Source of the DNA: Castellaniella sp044508625
GTDB taxonomy: Bacteria; Pseudomonadota; Gammaproteobacteria; Burkholderiales; Burkholderiaceae_B
Direction of reading: 5' to 3'
Length of the DNA stretch: 64,000 nt
NCBI GenBank assembly: GCA_044508625.1
Contig: JBIQHJ010000013.1
Location: 5,416-69,415 of the forward strand
Shown: one piece after another, positions 10,486 to 18,970 of the stretch
Layout of the letters: every line of letters starts with the position of its first letter
Numbering within the stretch: position 1 is the stretch's first letter
Translations under genes and position numbers: made by a program
The notes under the pieces: model-generated
What the model was told of the DNA's origin: nothing
Database searches by the model: none
The model's input: only the letters and a program-made list of their open reading frames with translations

Positions 10486-11769
10486 TCAAATCCTCGATTG
10501 CAATTCGGCGGCCAGCCGGTCGAAGGGGATCGACTCCTGCTGCCCGCCTTCGGGCGCGGCCTGGCGCAGCCATTTGACCGTCGCGCGGCCGCTGGCCAGC
10601 TCGTCGCCGCCGACGATGACCGCCACGGCCGCACCGCTGGCGTCGGCGCGGCGAAATTGTGATTTAAACCCACTCGAACCCGCGTGGACAAGTACCCGCA
10701 GCCCGGCATCGCGCAAGGCCTCGGCCAGGAGCGCCGCGCGGCGCTGGCCATCCTCGCCCTGGTGCGCCACGTAGACCTGGCATTCGGCCGGATGCGCGTG
10801 CTCGTCCTTGAGCGACCACAGGTCGAGCAGGCGTTCCATGCCGATGGCAAAGCCCACGGCCGGCGCGGGCTTGCCGCCCAGCAGCTCGATCAGGCCGTCG
10901 TAGCGGCCGCCGCCGCACACCGTCCCTTGGGCGCCCAGGCGGTCGGTCACCCATTCGAACACGGTCAGGTTGTAGTAATCCAGCCCGCGCACCAGGCGCG
11001 GATTGAGCGTGTGGGGGATGCCGGCGTCGTCGAGGCGCGCGCACAGGCCGCGGTAATGGGCCAGGGACTCCGCGCCGAGGAAATCGAACAGGCGCGGCGC
11101 GCTGTCGGCCATGTCCTGCATCGCCGGGTTCTTGGTGTCGAGCACGCGCAGCGGATTGGTGTGCATGCGCCGGCGCGCCTCCTCGTCGAGCACGTCGACG
11201 TGGCGCTGCAGGTGCTCGACCAGGGCGGCCCGATGGGCCGCGCGCTCGGGCGCCTGGCCCAGGGAATTGATCTCGAGGCGGATGTCGGTGAGCCCCAGCA
11301 GCCGCCACAGGCGCGCGAGCATGACGATGAGCTCGGCGTCCACGTCGGGGCCGGGGAAGCCCAGCGCCTCGACGTCGATCTGGTGGAACTGGCGATAGCG
11401 GCCGCGCTGGGGGCGCTCATGGCGGAACACCGGCCCCATGGCGTAGACGCGGCGCGGCCGCTCGTAGAGGAAATTGTGCTCGATGACGGCGCGCACCATG
11501 CCCGCGGTGAACTCGGGGCGCATGGTCAGGCGCTCGTCGTTGAGCGGATCGACGAAGGAATACATTTCCTTTTCGACGATGTCGGTGACCTCGCCGATGC
11601 CGCGCGCGAACAGGCGCGTGTGCTCGAGCACGGGCGTGCGCAGGTTCTGGTAGCCGTAGCCGGCCAGCCACTCGCGCACGATGTCCTCGAGCGCCTCCCA
11701 CTGGGCGCTCTCGGGCGGCAGCGCGTCCTTCATGCCCGTCAGGGCACGGACTTTCTTGAAATCGGACAT
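10486..11769 (-). CDS. hisS: Histidyl-tRNA synthetase
   Basis: Class II aminoacyl-tRNA synthetase charging tRNA-His. From the ATG at 11769 (MSDFKKVRALTGMKDALPPE) the protein has 427 residues. It shows class II motif 2 around VFRHERPQRGRYRQFHQID, the histidine-A motif LVRGLDYYNLTVFEW, motif 3 with GFAIGMERLLDL, and a C-terminal anticodon-binding domain. A long upstream extension in frame is ignored because the conserved N-terminus lies at the chosen start. It follows ispG by 5 bp. Confidence 0.97.
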   Translation of the reverse strand: MSDFKKVRALTGMKDALPPESAQWEALEDIVREWLAGYGYQNLRTPVLEHTRLFARGIGEVTDIVEKEMYSFVDPLNDERLTMRPEFTAGMVRAVIEHNFLYERPRRVYAMGPVFRHERPQRGRYRQFHQIDVEALGFPGPDVDAELIVMLARLWRLLGLTDIRLEINSLGQAPERAAHRAALVEHLQRHVDVLDEEARRRMHTNPLRVLDTKNPAMQDMADSAPRLFDFLGAESLAHYRGLCARLDDAGIPHTLNPRLVRGLDYYNLTVFEWVTDRLGAQGTVCGGGRYDGLIELLGGKPAPAVGFAIGMERLLDLWSLKDEHAHPAECQVYVAHQGEDGQRRAALLAEALRDAGLRVLVHAGSSGFKSQFRRADASGAAVAVIVGGDELASGRATVKWLRQAAPEGGQQESIPFDRLAAELQSRI

Positions 11770-11774
11770 GCGGA

Positions 11775-13082
11775 TCAATCCAGATGGCGCGCCACGACGC
11801 CCGGGCGGCGCGCGGGCTGCCCGCCCGCCTCCCGACCGAAGCGCCGGGCGACGTAATTTTCCACGATCGCCTTGAATTCCTCGGCGATGGTATCCCCCTT
11901 GAGGGTCACCGTGCGCTCGCCGTCGACGTAGACCGGCGCGGCCGGCACCTCGCCGGTGCCCGGCAGGCTGATGCCGATGTCGGCATGGCGGCTCTCGCCC
12001 GGGCCGTTGACCACGCAGCCCATGACGGCCACGTGCAGGTTTTCGACGCCGGGGTAGCGGGTCTTCCAGAGGGGCATCTGGTCGCGCAGGAATCCCTGGA
12101 TGCTGGCCGCGAGCTCCTGGAACACGGTGCTGCTGGTGCGCCCGCATCCCGGGCACGCCACCACCATGGGCGTGAAGGCCCGCAGGCCCATGGTCTGGAG
12201 GATTTCCTGGGCGACGACGACCTCGCGGGCGCGGTCCCCGCCCGGCTCGGGCGTGAGCGAGATGCGGATGGTGTCGCCGATCCCGCGCTGCAGCAGGACG
12301 GCCAGGGCCGCCGTCGACGCGACGATGCCCTTGCTGCCCATGCCCGCCTCGGTCAGGCCCAGATGCAAGGGATAGTCGCAGCGCGCCGACAGGTCGGAAT
12401 AGACGGCGATCAGGTCCTGCACGTGGCTGACCTTGCAGGACAGGATGATGGCGTCGCCCGGCAGGCCGAGCTCCTCGGCGCGGCGCGCGTTGCTGATGGC
12501 CGAGACGACCAGGGCCTCGCGCATCACGGCGTTGGCCGCCAGGGGCCGCGGTCGGGCGGCGTTCTCGTCCATCATCCGCGCGAGCAATTCATGGTCGAGG
12601 CTGCCCCAGTTGACGCCGATCCGGATCGGCTTGCCATGGCGGCAGGCGACCTCGATCATCTGCGCGAAATTGTCGTCGCGACGCTTGCCGCCGCCCATGT
12701 TGCCGGGATTGATGCGGTACTTGGACAGGGCCTGCGCGCAATCGGGGAACTGGGTGAGGAGCTTGTGCCCGTTGTAGTGGAAGTCGCCCACCAGCGGAAC
12801 GGACACTCCCATGCGGTCCAGGGCGTTGCGCAGGTCCGCCACCCGGGCCGCGGCCTCGGGCGTATTGACCGTCACGCGCACGATCTCGGAACCGGCGCGC
12901 GCCAGGTGCGCGACCTGGCGCGCGGTGGCGTCCGGGTCGGCCGTGTCGGTGTTGGTCATGGACTGGACCACGACGGGGGCGCCGCCGCCGACCTGCACGG
13001 CATGGTCGCCCCAGCGCACGACGACCGCGCGCGTCGGGCGGCGCGGCGCGGCGGAAGGCTCGTCCGGTAGAGGGGAATTCAT
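11775..13082 (-). CDS. ispG: 4-hydroxy-3-methylbut-2-enyl diphosphate synthase (IspG/GcpE)
   Basis: Penultimate enzyme of the MEP isoprenoid pathway, a 4Fe-4S enzyme converting MEcPP to HMBPP. The 435-residue protein starts MNSPLPDEPSAAPRRPTRAV and carries PVVVQSMTNTDT, GNMGGGKRRDDNF, and the cluster cysteines in ACPGCGRTSS and MGCVVNGPGESR. The chosen ATG at 13082 overlaps the rodZ stop by 4 bp (ATGA), so the two genes are translationally coupled. The insert between the TIM barrel and the cluster domain has the length usual in betaproteobacteria. Confidence 0.97.
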   Translation of the reverse strand: MNSPLPDEPSAAPRRPTRAVVVRWGDHAVQVGGGAPVVVQSMTNTDTADPDATARQVAHLARAGSEIVRVTVNTPEAAARVADLRNALDRMGVSVPLVGDFHYNGHKLLTQFPDCAQALSKYRINPGNMGGGKRRDDNFAQMIEVACRHGKPIRIGVNWGSLDHELLARMMDENAARPRPLAANAVMREALVVSAISNARRAEELGLPGDAIILSCKVSHVQDLIAVYSDLSARCDYPLHLGLTEAGMGSKGIVASTAALAVLLQRGIGDTIRISLTPEPGGDRAREVVVAQEILQTMGLRAFTPMVVACPGCGRTSSTVFQELAASIQGFLRDQMPLWKTRYPGVENLHVAVMGCVVNGPGESRHADIGISLPGTGEVPAAPVYVDGERTVTLKGDTIAEEFKAIVENYVARRFGREAGGQPARRPGVVARHLD

Positions 13083-13585
13083 GGCTTGAGGGCCTTCAAC
13101 CATTCGAAAATCAGCCATTCGTCGGGCACCCAGCCCCGATTGACGGCATACAGGCCGGCCACGCACAGCAGCACGAGGATCAGCAGCAGCCAGGTCCAGG
13201 TGCGGTGGGCCGGCTCGCCCTTGGTGGGCAGGTCGGAGCTGCGCAGGGTCTGGGCCGGGCCCAGCGAGGCGACCGTGGGGCGCGGCCGGGTCGGGCCCAC
13301 CTCGTCGTCGAGCAGGCGCAGCATGGCCTCGACGTCGGCGTCGAGGAAGCGCGCGTAGTTGCGCACCAGCCCCCGCAGCGGCACCCCCTCGGGCAGGCGG
13401 CCCCATTCGCCGGTCTCGAGATAGCCGAGCTGCACGGCCGAGTACTTGATCCGCGCCGAGACCTCCGCAAGGGTGAACCCGCGGGCCTCGCGCATGCGCC
13501 TGAGGGCCTCGCCGATGGCCAGCGGCGCATCGTCCCCGGGGACCGGATCCTCCCGCACATCGGGCTGCATCGGGACTTGGTTCAT
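13079..13585 (-). CDS. rodZ: RodZ-like helix-turn-helix membrane protein, short form
   Basis: RodZ links MreB to the envelope elongation machinery. The 168-residue protein has a Cro-like helix-turn-helix (GEALRRMREARGFTLAEVSARIKYS, roughly residues 25-95 for the whole domain), a short basic linker and one membrane segment near residues 131-148 (WTWLLLILVLLCVAGLYAV). It ends only about 20 residues later. E. coli RodZ is 337 residues and has a periplasmic beta domain; that domain is absent here. The position between rlmN and ispG, with ATGA overlaps at both ends, supports the assignment. Confidence 0.8.
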   Translation of the reverse strand: MNQVPMQPDVREDPVPGDDAPLAIGEALRRMREARGFTLAEVSARIKYSAVQLGYLETGEWGRLPEGVPLRGLVRNYARFLDADVEAMLRLLDDEVGPTRPRPTVASLGPAQTLRSSDLPTKGEPAHRTWTWLLLILVLLCVAGLYAVNRGWVPDEWLIFEWLKALKP

Positions 13586-14733
13586 CCATGCTCCTTTTTT
13601 CTGATGACGATGCGCGCCCGGTCGGGCAGGCGCTCGTCGATGCGCGTGCGGTCGCGAACCTCGCCGGCGAGCTGCCCGCAGGCCGCGTCGATGTCGTCGC
13701 CGCGCGTCTTGCGCACGGTCACGACCAGGCCGGCATCCGCCAGACGCTGGGAAAACAGGCGGATCCTGGCCGCCGGCGAGCGCCGCAACCCGGACTGCGG
13801 GAAGGGATTGAAAGGAATCAGATTGAACTTGCAGCGCACCTGCCGCGCGATGCCGATCAGCTCGCGCGCATGCTCGTCCGAATCGTTGACGCCGTCGAGC
13901 ATAATGTACTCGAAGGTGATGAAATCGCGGGGGGCGTGCTCGAGGTAGCGGTTGCAGGCCGCCAGCAGCTCGGACAGGGGATGCTTGCGGTTGAGCGGCA
14001 CCAGGCGGTCGCGCAGCTCGTCGTTGGGCGCATGCAGGGACACCGCCAGCGCCACCGGGCAGTCGCGCGCCAGGCGGTCGATCATGGGGACCACGCCCGA
14101 GGTCGACACCGTGACGCGGCGCCGCGACAGGCCGTAGGCATGGTCGTCGAGCATCAGGCGCAGCGCCCCCAGCACCTGGTCGTAGTTCAGCAGGGGCTCG
14201 CCCATGCCCATCATGACGACGTTGCTGACGGCGCGCGTGGCCTCGTCCGCCCCGCCCTCGAGGCGGGCCGCCGCCGGATCATCGCGCAGGGCGCGGTTGG
14301 CGTGCCAGAGCTGGCCGATGATCTCGGCCGTGGTGAGGTTGCGGCTGAAGCCCTGGTAGCCGGTCGAGCAGAACGGACAGGCGACGGTGCATCCGGCCTG
14401 GCTCGAGATGCACAGGGTGCCGCGGTCGTCCTCGGGGATGAAGACGGTCTCGATGGCATTGCCCTGCCCCATGTCGAACAGCCATTTGCGGGTGCCGTCG
14501 GCCGAGCGCTTTTCCAGGTTGACCGCCGGCCCGCCGATCGTGCAATGGGCCTCGAGGCGCGCGCGGAAATCGCGGGCCAGGTCGGTCATCGCCTCGAAGC
14601 GGTCCTCGCCGCGCTGGTGGATCCAGCGCGAGAGCTGGCGCGCGCGGAAGGGCTTGCCGCCCCATTGGGCGACCAGGCTGGAGAGGGCTTGGGGATCGAG
14701 CCCCAGAAGGTTGACGGCTTGGACGGCGGACAT
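13582..14733 (-). CDS. rlmN: Dual-specificity 23S rRNA/tRNA adenine-C2 methyltransferase
   Basis: Radical-SAM enzyme making m2A in 23S rRNA (A2503) and in some tRNAs. The 383-residue protein has the CxxxCxxC cluster motif in CTVACPFCSTGYQGF, a GMGEPLLNYDQV motif, and the C-terminal catalytic cysteine in DIDAACGQL. The start MSAVQAVNLLGLD at 14733 is chosen over an upstream in-frame Arg/Pro-rich extension. It overlaps rodZ by 4 bp. Many betaproteobacteria carry pilF/pilW between rlmN and rodZ; that gene is absent here. Confidence 0.96.
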   Translation of the reverse strand: MSAVQAVNLLGLDPQALSSLVAQWGGKPFRARQLSRWIHQRGEDRFEAMTDLARDFRARLEAHCTIGGPAVNLEKRSADGTRKWLFDMGQGNAIETVFIPEDDRGTLCISSQAGCTVACPFCSTGYQGFSRNLTTAEIIGQLWHANRALRDDPAAARLEGGADEATRAVSNVVMMGMGEPLLNYDQVLGALRLMLDDHAYGLSRRRVTVSTSGVVPMIDRLARDCPVALAVSLHAPNDELRDRLVPLNRKHPLSELLAACNRYLEHAPRDFITFEYIMLDGVNDSDEHARELIGIARQVRCKFNLIPFNPFPQSGLRRSPAARIRLFSQRLADAGLVVTVRKTRGDDIDAACGQLAGEVRDRTRIDERLPDRARIVIRKKEHG

Positions 14734-14782
14734 GCGGCGATCCGCGACACGGGGGCGCCCGGGGGACGGGCGCCCGCCCGCA

Positions 14783-15208
14783 TCAGCGGCTGTGGATATT
14801 GCTCTCGGAGAAGAAGAACGCGATCTCGACGGCGGCGGTCTCGGGCGCGTCCGAGCCATGGACGGCGTTGGCGTCGATGCTCTCGGCGAAATCGGCGCGG
14901 ATGGTGCCCGCGGCGGCCTTCTTGGGATCAGTGGCGCCCATCAGGTCGCGGTTTTTCGCGATCGCATCCTCGCCCTCGAGCACCTGCACGAACACCGGGC
15001 CCGAGACCATGAAATCGACCAGGTCCTTGTAGAAGGGGCGCTCTTTGTGGACGGCGTAGAAACGCTCGGCCTCGTCGCGCGAGAGCTGCTGCAGGCGAGC
15101 GGCGACGATCTTGAGGCCGGCCTGCTCGAAGCGGGCGACGATCTGGCCGATCGCGTTCTTGGCGACGGCATCGGGTTTGATGATGGAAAGGGTACGTTCA
15201 ATGGCCAT
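14783..15208 (-). CDS. ndk: Nucleoside diphosphate kinase
   Basis: Transfers the gamma phosphate between nucleoside di- and triphosphates through a phosphohistidine. The 141-residue sequence is canonical: MAIERTLSIIKPDAV at the N-terminus, active-site histidine in NAVHGSD, and the terminal FFFSESNI motif. It is the first gene of the minus-strand housekeeping series, 49 bp before rlmN, and faces valS across a 174-bp AT-richer intergenic region. Confidence 0.98.
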   Translation of the reverse strand: MAIERTLSIIKPDAVAKNAIGQIVARFEQAGLKIVAARLQQLSRDEAERFYAVHKERPFYKDLVDFMVSGPVFVQVLEGEDAIAKNRDLMGATDPKKAAAGTIRADFAESIDANAVHGSDAPETAAVEIAFFFSESNIHSR

Positions 15209-15261
15209 GAGGATTCGTAAATGATGGGTGGGACGGCGGGAAAATCGGTTTTCCCAATGAA

Positions 15262-15290
15262 AACAATCACTTTATTCAAGTTTATGTCAA
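15262..15290 (-). promoter_or_regulatory. Candidate promoter for ndk and the downstream operon
   Basis: The minus strand has a perfect -35 hexamer TTGACA at 15290-15285 in an AT-rich stretch. Seventeen bases downstream lies ATTGTT (15267-15262), a poor -10 match. The position, about 55 bp ahead of the ndk start, is right for the operon promoter. Only the -35 is convincing, so this is tentative. Confidence 0.35.
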
Positions 15291-15382
15291 CCGCGCATTT
15301 TACCATGCCCCACCGCCCTTCCCAGCGCATAAAATGAGCATTTTTGCGTCCACCGCGCCCAGCGCACAGATCCCCCTCCGAC

Positions 15383-18229
15383 ATGACCGCCTCCGCCGAA
15401 TCGCCCAGCCAGTTGCCCAAGAGTTTTGAACCGCAGGACATCGAGTCCCGCTGGTACGCGCACTGGGAGCGCCAAGGGCTGTTCGACGGCGGCCGGCACG
15501 TCCAGCCGCCCGAGGGGCGCGAGCCGGCCTCCTTCGCCATCCAGTTCCCGCCGCCCAACGTCACGGGGACCCTGCACATGGGCCACGCGTTCAACCAGAC
15601 CATCATGGACGGCCTGGTCCGCTACCATCGCATGCGCGGCGACGATACCGTGTTCATCCCCGGCACCGATCACGCCGGCATCGCCACGCAGATCGTCGTC
15701 GAGCGCCAGCTCGACGCGGAAAAGATCTCGCGCCACGACCTCGGCCGCGAGAAATTCCTCGAGCGCGTCTGGGCCTGGAAGGAAAAATCCGGCAGCACCA
15801 TCACCGGCCAGTTCCGCCGCCTGGGCTCGTCCTGCGACTGGTCGCGGGAATACTTCACCATGGACGAACGCCTGTCGCGCGGCGTGGTCGAGGTCTTCGT
15901 GCGGCTCTACGAACAGGGCCTGATCTACCGCGGCAAGCGCCTGGTGAACTGGGACCCGGTGCTGGGCACCGCGGTGTCCGACCTCGAGGTCGTCAGCACC
16001 GAGGAGGACGGCCACATGTGGGAGATCCGCTACCCGCTGACCCGGCCCGCCGGCGGGCTGGAGCACCTGGTGGTGGCCACCACGCGGCCCGAGACCATGC
16101 TGGGCGACGTGGCCGTCATGGTCCATCCCGAGGACGAGCGCTACGCCCACCTGATCGGCCAGACCGTGACCCTGCCCCTGGTCGGGCGCGAGATCCCGGT
16201 GATCGCCGACGGCTACGTCGACCGCGAATTCGGCACCGGCGTCGTCAAGGTCACGCCGGCGCACGATTTCAACGACTATGCCGTGGGCCAGCGCCACGGC
16301 CTGCCGATGATCGGCATCCTGACGCTGGACGCCCGCATCTCGGACGAGGCGCCCGAGGCCTACCGGGGCATGGACCGCTTCGAGGCGCGCAAGCGCGTCG
16401 TCGCCGACCTCGAGGCCCAGGGGCTGCTGCAGGCCGTGCGCGCGCACAAGCTGATGGTGCCGCGCGGCGACCGCAGCAACACCATCATCGAGCCCATGCT
16501 CACCGACCAATGGTTCGTGGCCATGAGCCGGCCGGCGCCCGAGGGCAGCCTGCATCCGGGCAAGAGCATCACCGAGGTGGCGCTCGAGGTGGTGGCCGAC
16601 GGCCGCGTGCGCTTCGTGCCCGAGAACTGGACCACCACCTACGACCAGTGGCTCGAGAACATCCAGGACTGGTGCATCTCGCGCCAGCTCTGGTGGGGCC
16701 ACCAGATCCCCGCCTGGCATGCGGCCGACGGCCGGTTCTTCGTCGCGCGCACGGCCGCGGAGGCCGAGCGCCAGGCGCGCGCGGCCGGCATCGAGGGCCC
16801 GCTCACGCGCGACCCCGACGTGCTCGACACCTGGTTCTCGTCGGCGCTGGTGCCCTTCACCGACCTGGGCTGGCCCGAGCAGACCCCCGACCTCGCGCGC
16901 TACCTGCCCTCGAGCGTGCTGGTGACCGGATTCGACATCATTTTCTTCTGGGTGGCCCGCATGATCATGATGAGCATGCACCACACCGGGCAGGTTCCCT
17001 TCCGCACCGTCTACGTCCACGGGCTGGTGTGCGACATGGAAGGCAAGAAAATGTCCAAGTCCAAGGGCAACACGATCGATCCGGTCGACCTGATCGACGG
17101 CATCGCCCTGGACGCCCTGCTCGAGAAACGCACCGCCGGCCTGATGAATCCCAAGCAGGCCGAGGCCATCCGCAAGCGCACGCGCAAGGACTATCCCGAG
17201 GGCATCCCCGCCTACGGGGCCGATGCGCTGCGCTTTACCATGGCGGCCTACGCGACGCTCGGGCGCAACATCAATTTCGACCTCAAGCGCTGCGAGGGCT
17301 ACCGCAACTTCTGCAACAAGCTCTGGAACGCGACCCGCTTCGTGCTGATGAACGTCGAGGGCCACGACCTCGGCCGGCCCCAGCCGGGCGATCTGTCCTT
17401 CGCCGACCGCTGGATCATCGACGGCCTCCAGGGCCTGATCGACGAGGTCCACGCCGGTTTCGAGCAGTACCGCTTCGACCAGGTGGCCGACCGCCTCTAC
17501 CATTTCATCTGGGACGAATACTGCGACTGGTACGTCGAGCTGGCCAAGGTGCGCCTGCAGGGCGGCGACGCCACGCAGTGCGCGGCCACGCGGCGCACCC
17601 TGATCCACGTGCTCGAGACCCTGCTGCGCCTGGTCCACCCCATCATGCCCTTCATCACCGAGGAGCTCTGGCAAAAGGTGTCGGCGGCCGCGGGCGTGCG
17701 CGCCGAGACGGCCGAGGCCAGCATCAGCATCCAGCCCTACCCGGTCTCGCGCGCCGACCTGCGCGACGCGGACGCCGCCGCGCGCATGGCCGGGTTCAAG
17801 TCGCTGACCGACGCCATCCGCGCCCTGCGCGGCGAGATGAACCTCGCCCCCGGCCAGCGCGTGCCCCTGCTGGTGCAGGGCGGCATCGCCGGCCTGGACG
17901 AGCTGCGCCCCTACCTGATGGCCCTGGCCCGCCTCGAGAGCGTCCAGGCCGTCGAGCGGCTGCCGGACCTGGGCGCGCCGGTGCAGGTCCTGGGCGCCGT
18001 CCAGCTCATGCTGCATGTAGAGATCGACGCGGCCGCGGAACGCGCGCGCCTCGACAAGGAAATCGACCGCCTCGAGAAAGAGATCGCCAAGGCGCGGGGC
18101 AAGCTCGGCAATGCGAGCTTCGTCGAGCGCGCGCCCGCCGCCGTGGTCGAGCAGGAAAAGGCCCGCCTCGCCCAGTTCGGCGACACCCTGGACAAGGTGC
18201 GCGCGCAGCGCGCGCGCGTGGGCGGGTAA
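15383..18229 (+). CDS. valS: Valyl-tRNA synthetase
   Basis: Class I synthetase charging tRNA-Val, with an editing domain against threonine. From the ATG at 15383 the protein has 948 residues: signature HMGH at 65-68 after PPPNVTGTL, the CP1 editing region, KMSKS at 556-560 (GKKMSKSKGNTIDPVDLI), and a C-terminal tRNA-binding coiled coil (about residues 880-948). An in-frame start 13 codons upstream is possible, but the chosen MTASAESPSQLPKSFEPQ fits the family better. It is transcribed away from ndk and ends at a hairpin terminator. Confidence 0.97.
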   Translation: MTASAESPSQLPKSFEPQDIESRWYAHWERQGLFDGGRHVQPPEGREPASFAIQFPPPNVTGTLHMGHAFNQTIMDGLVRYHRMRGDDTVFIPGTDHAGIATQIVVERQLDAEKISRHDLGREKFLERVWAWKEKSGSTITGQFRRLGSSCDWSREYFTMDERLSRGVVEVFVRLYEQGLIYRGKRLVNWDPVLGTAVSDLEVVSTEEDGHMWEIRYPLTRPAGGLEHLVVATTRPETMLGDVAVMVHPEDERYAHLIGQTVTLPLVGREIPVIADGYVDREFGTGVVKVTPAHDFNDYAVGQRHGLPMIGILTLDARISDEAPEAYRGMDRFEARKRVVADLEAQGLLQAVRAHKLMVPRGDRSNTIIEPMLTDQWFVAMSRPAPEGSLHPGKSITEVALEVVADGRVRFVPENWTTTYDQWLENIQDWCISRQLWWGHQIPAWHAADGRFFVARTAAEAERQARAAGIEGPLTRDPDVLDTWFSSALVPFTDLGWPEQTPDLARYLPSSVLVTGFDIIFFWVARMIMMSMHHTGQVPFRTVYVHGLVCDMEGKKMSKSKGNTIDPVDLIDGIALDALLEKRTAGLMNPKQAEAIRKRTRKDYPEGIPAYGADALRFTMAAYATLGRNINFDLKRCEGYRNFCNKLWNATRFVLMNVEGHDLGRPQPGDLSFADRWIIDGLQGLIDEVHAGFEQYRFDQVADRLYHFIWDEYCDWYVELAKVRLQGGDATQCAATRRTLIHVLETLLRLVHPIMPFITEELWQKVSAAAGVRAETAEASISIQPYPVSRADLRDADAAARMAGFKSLTDAIRALRGEMNLAPGQRVPLLVQGGIAGLDELRPYLMALARLESVQAVERLPDLGAPVQVLGAVQLMLHVEIDAAAERARLDKEIDRLEKEIAKARGKLGNASFVERAPAAVVEQEKARLAQFGDTLDKVRAQRARVGG

Positions 18230-18236
18230 CAACAAC

Positions 18237-18266
18237 GCGGGCGGCCGATGGCCGCCCGCCTTATTT
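18237..18266 (+). terminator. valS terminator hairpin
   Basis: A perfect 10-bp stem (18237-18246 with 18250-18259) with a GAT loop follows the valS stop by 7 bases, then CTTATTT. The T-tract is short and interrupted. The T-rich side coincides with the stop codon of the convergent DUF2892 gene at 18261, so the hairpin separates two convergent units. The minus-strand side lacks a T-run. Confidence 0.6.
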
Positions 18267-18449
18267 CAGCGGGCAGGTCCGTATGCCCAGCAGGGCGTAC
18301 AGCGGGCAGAAGCGAAACAGGCCCGTCGCCAGCGGGATCACGCCCAGCCACCCCCACCAGCCGACCGTGCCGGTCGCCGCGAGCGCGATGAGGACGATGC
18401 CGACGATGATCCGCAGGACGCGGTCGATGGTTCCGATATTGAATTTCAT
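18261..18449 (-). CDS. DUF2892 (YgaP-type) small inner membrane protein
   Basis: A 62-residue protein, MKFNIGTIDRVLRIIVGIVL onward, with two short hydrophobic segments separated by a GWWGW turn and ending in FRFCPLYALLGIRTCPLK. This matches the DUF2892 family, which in E. coli YgaP is fused to a rhodanese domain and controlled by the ArsR-type repressor YgaV. Here the membrane module stands alone. Two C-terminal cysteines (CPLY and TCPL) are family-typical. The start at 18449 overlaps the ArsR stop by 4 bp, so both genes form an operon divergent from the efflux genes. A link to sulfane-sulfur handling is inferred from the YgaV-YgaP parallel. Confidence 0.85.
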   Translation of the reverse strand: MKFNIGTIDRVLRIIVGIVLIALAATGTVGWWGWLGVIPLATGLFRFCPLYALLGIRTCPLK

Positions 18450-18853
18450 GATGACTCCTGTGACGTGACGGGGGGATCGGATGCCTCGCGGATCGAGGCG
18501 AAGGCCGCGCGCTGCCGGGCGCCCTCCTCGATCTGACGCAGGATGCTGCCGCAGACGAGGTCGCACAGGGCGCCGACGGACGGATCGGCAATCTGGTAGT
18601 ACACGCTGTTGCCGCGCGCCTCGCGGGCGACCAGCCCGTGCTTTTTCAGCACCGACAGGTGGCGCGAGACGTTGGCCGTGGTGTAGCCGCACAGCTCGGC
18701 GAGCTCGCCGACGTTGTGCTCGCCCTGCCGCAGCAGGCTGAGGATGTGCAGGCGCGTGGGCTCGGACAAGGCGCGGAAATAGGCCGCGACCGGCTCGAGC
18801 ACCTCAGGTGGTAGTAGACCCATGTCAATGACGTCGCAATGATACGAGCGCAT
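18446..18853 (-). CDS. ArsR/SmtB-family transcriptional repressor (possible sulfide/thiol sensor)
   Basis: A winged helix-turn-helix protein of 135 residues from the ATG at 18853 (125 from the ATG at 18823; a TTG at 18889 is also possible; none has a strong ribosome binding site). The core ALSEPTRLHILSLLRQGEHNVGEL and recognition helix TTANVSRHLSVLKKHGLV are classic ArsR. Cysteines at 6, 55, 97 and 101 (numbered from 18853): C55 sits next to the recognition helix and C97-x3-C101 in the last helix. This recalls two-cysteine thiol sensors such as BigR/SqrR, though spacing is not identical and no ArsR metal-site CxC is present. Divergent from the RND/SQR operon and overlapping DUF2892, it probably represses both. 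Confidence 0.88.
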   Translation of the reverse strand: MRSYHCDVIDMGLLPPEVLEPVAAYFRALSEPTRLHILSLLRQGEHNVGELAELCGYTTANVSRHLSVLKKHGLVAREARGNSVYYQIADPSVGALCDLVCGSILRQIEEGARQRAAFASIREASDPPVTSQESS

Positions 18854-18922
18854 AGTGTACGTCAGTTGTTCAACTTTGGGATTTATCAATTAATTGACTA
18901 TTTACGTCATTAGTTAAATAAT
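18829..18922 (+). promoter_or_regulatory. Divergent control region: efflux-operon promoter with palindromic operator candidates
   Basis: The plus strand carries -35 TTGACT (18894-18899) and, after 17 bases, -10 AATAAT (18917-18922), each matching consensus at 5 of 6. The adaptor gene starts about 40 bases after the predicted transcription start. A perfect 12-bp palindrome TCAATTAATTGA (18886-18897) overlaps the -35. A second, AGTTG-TT-CAACT, lies at 18864-18875. ACGTCA occurs at 18859-18864 and 18904-18909 and inverted at 18829-18834. The region is far more AT-rich than its surroundings. Binding by the adjacent ArsR protein is inferred. Confidence 0.65.
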
Positions 18923-18970
18923 AGCACGCATTCCCTGGTTCGTTCCACATTTTTTTCAGCCCCCCAACTC

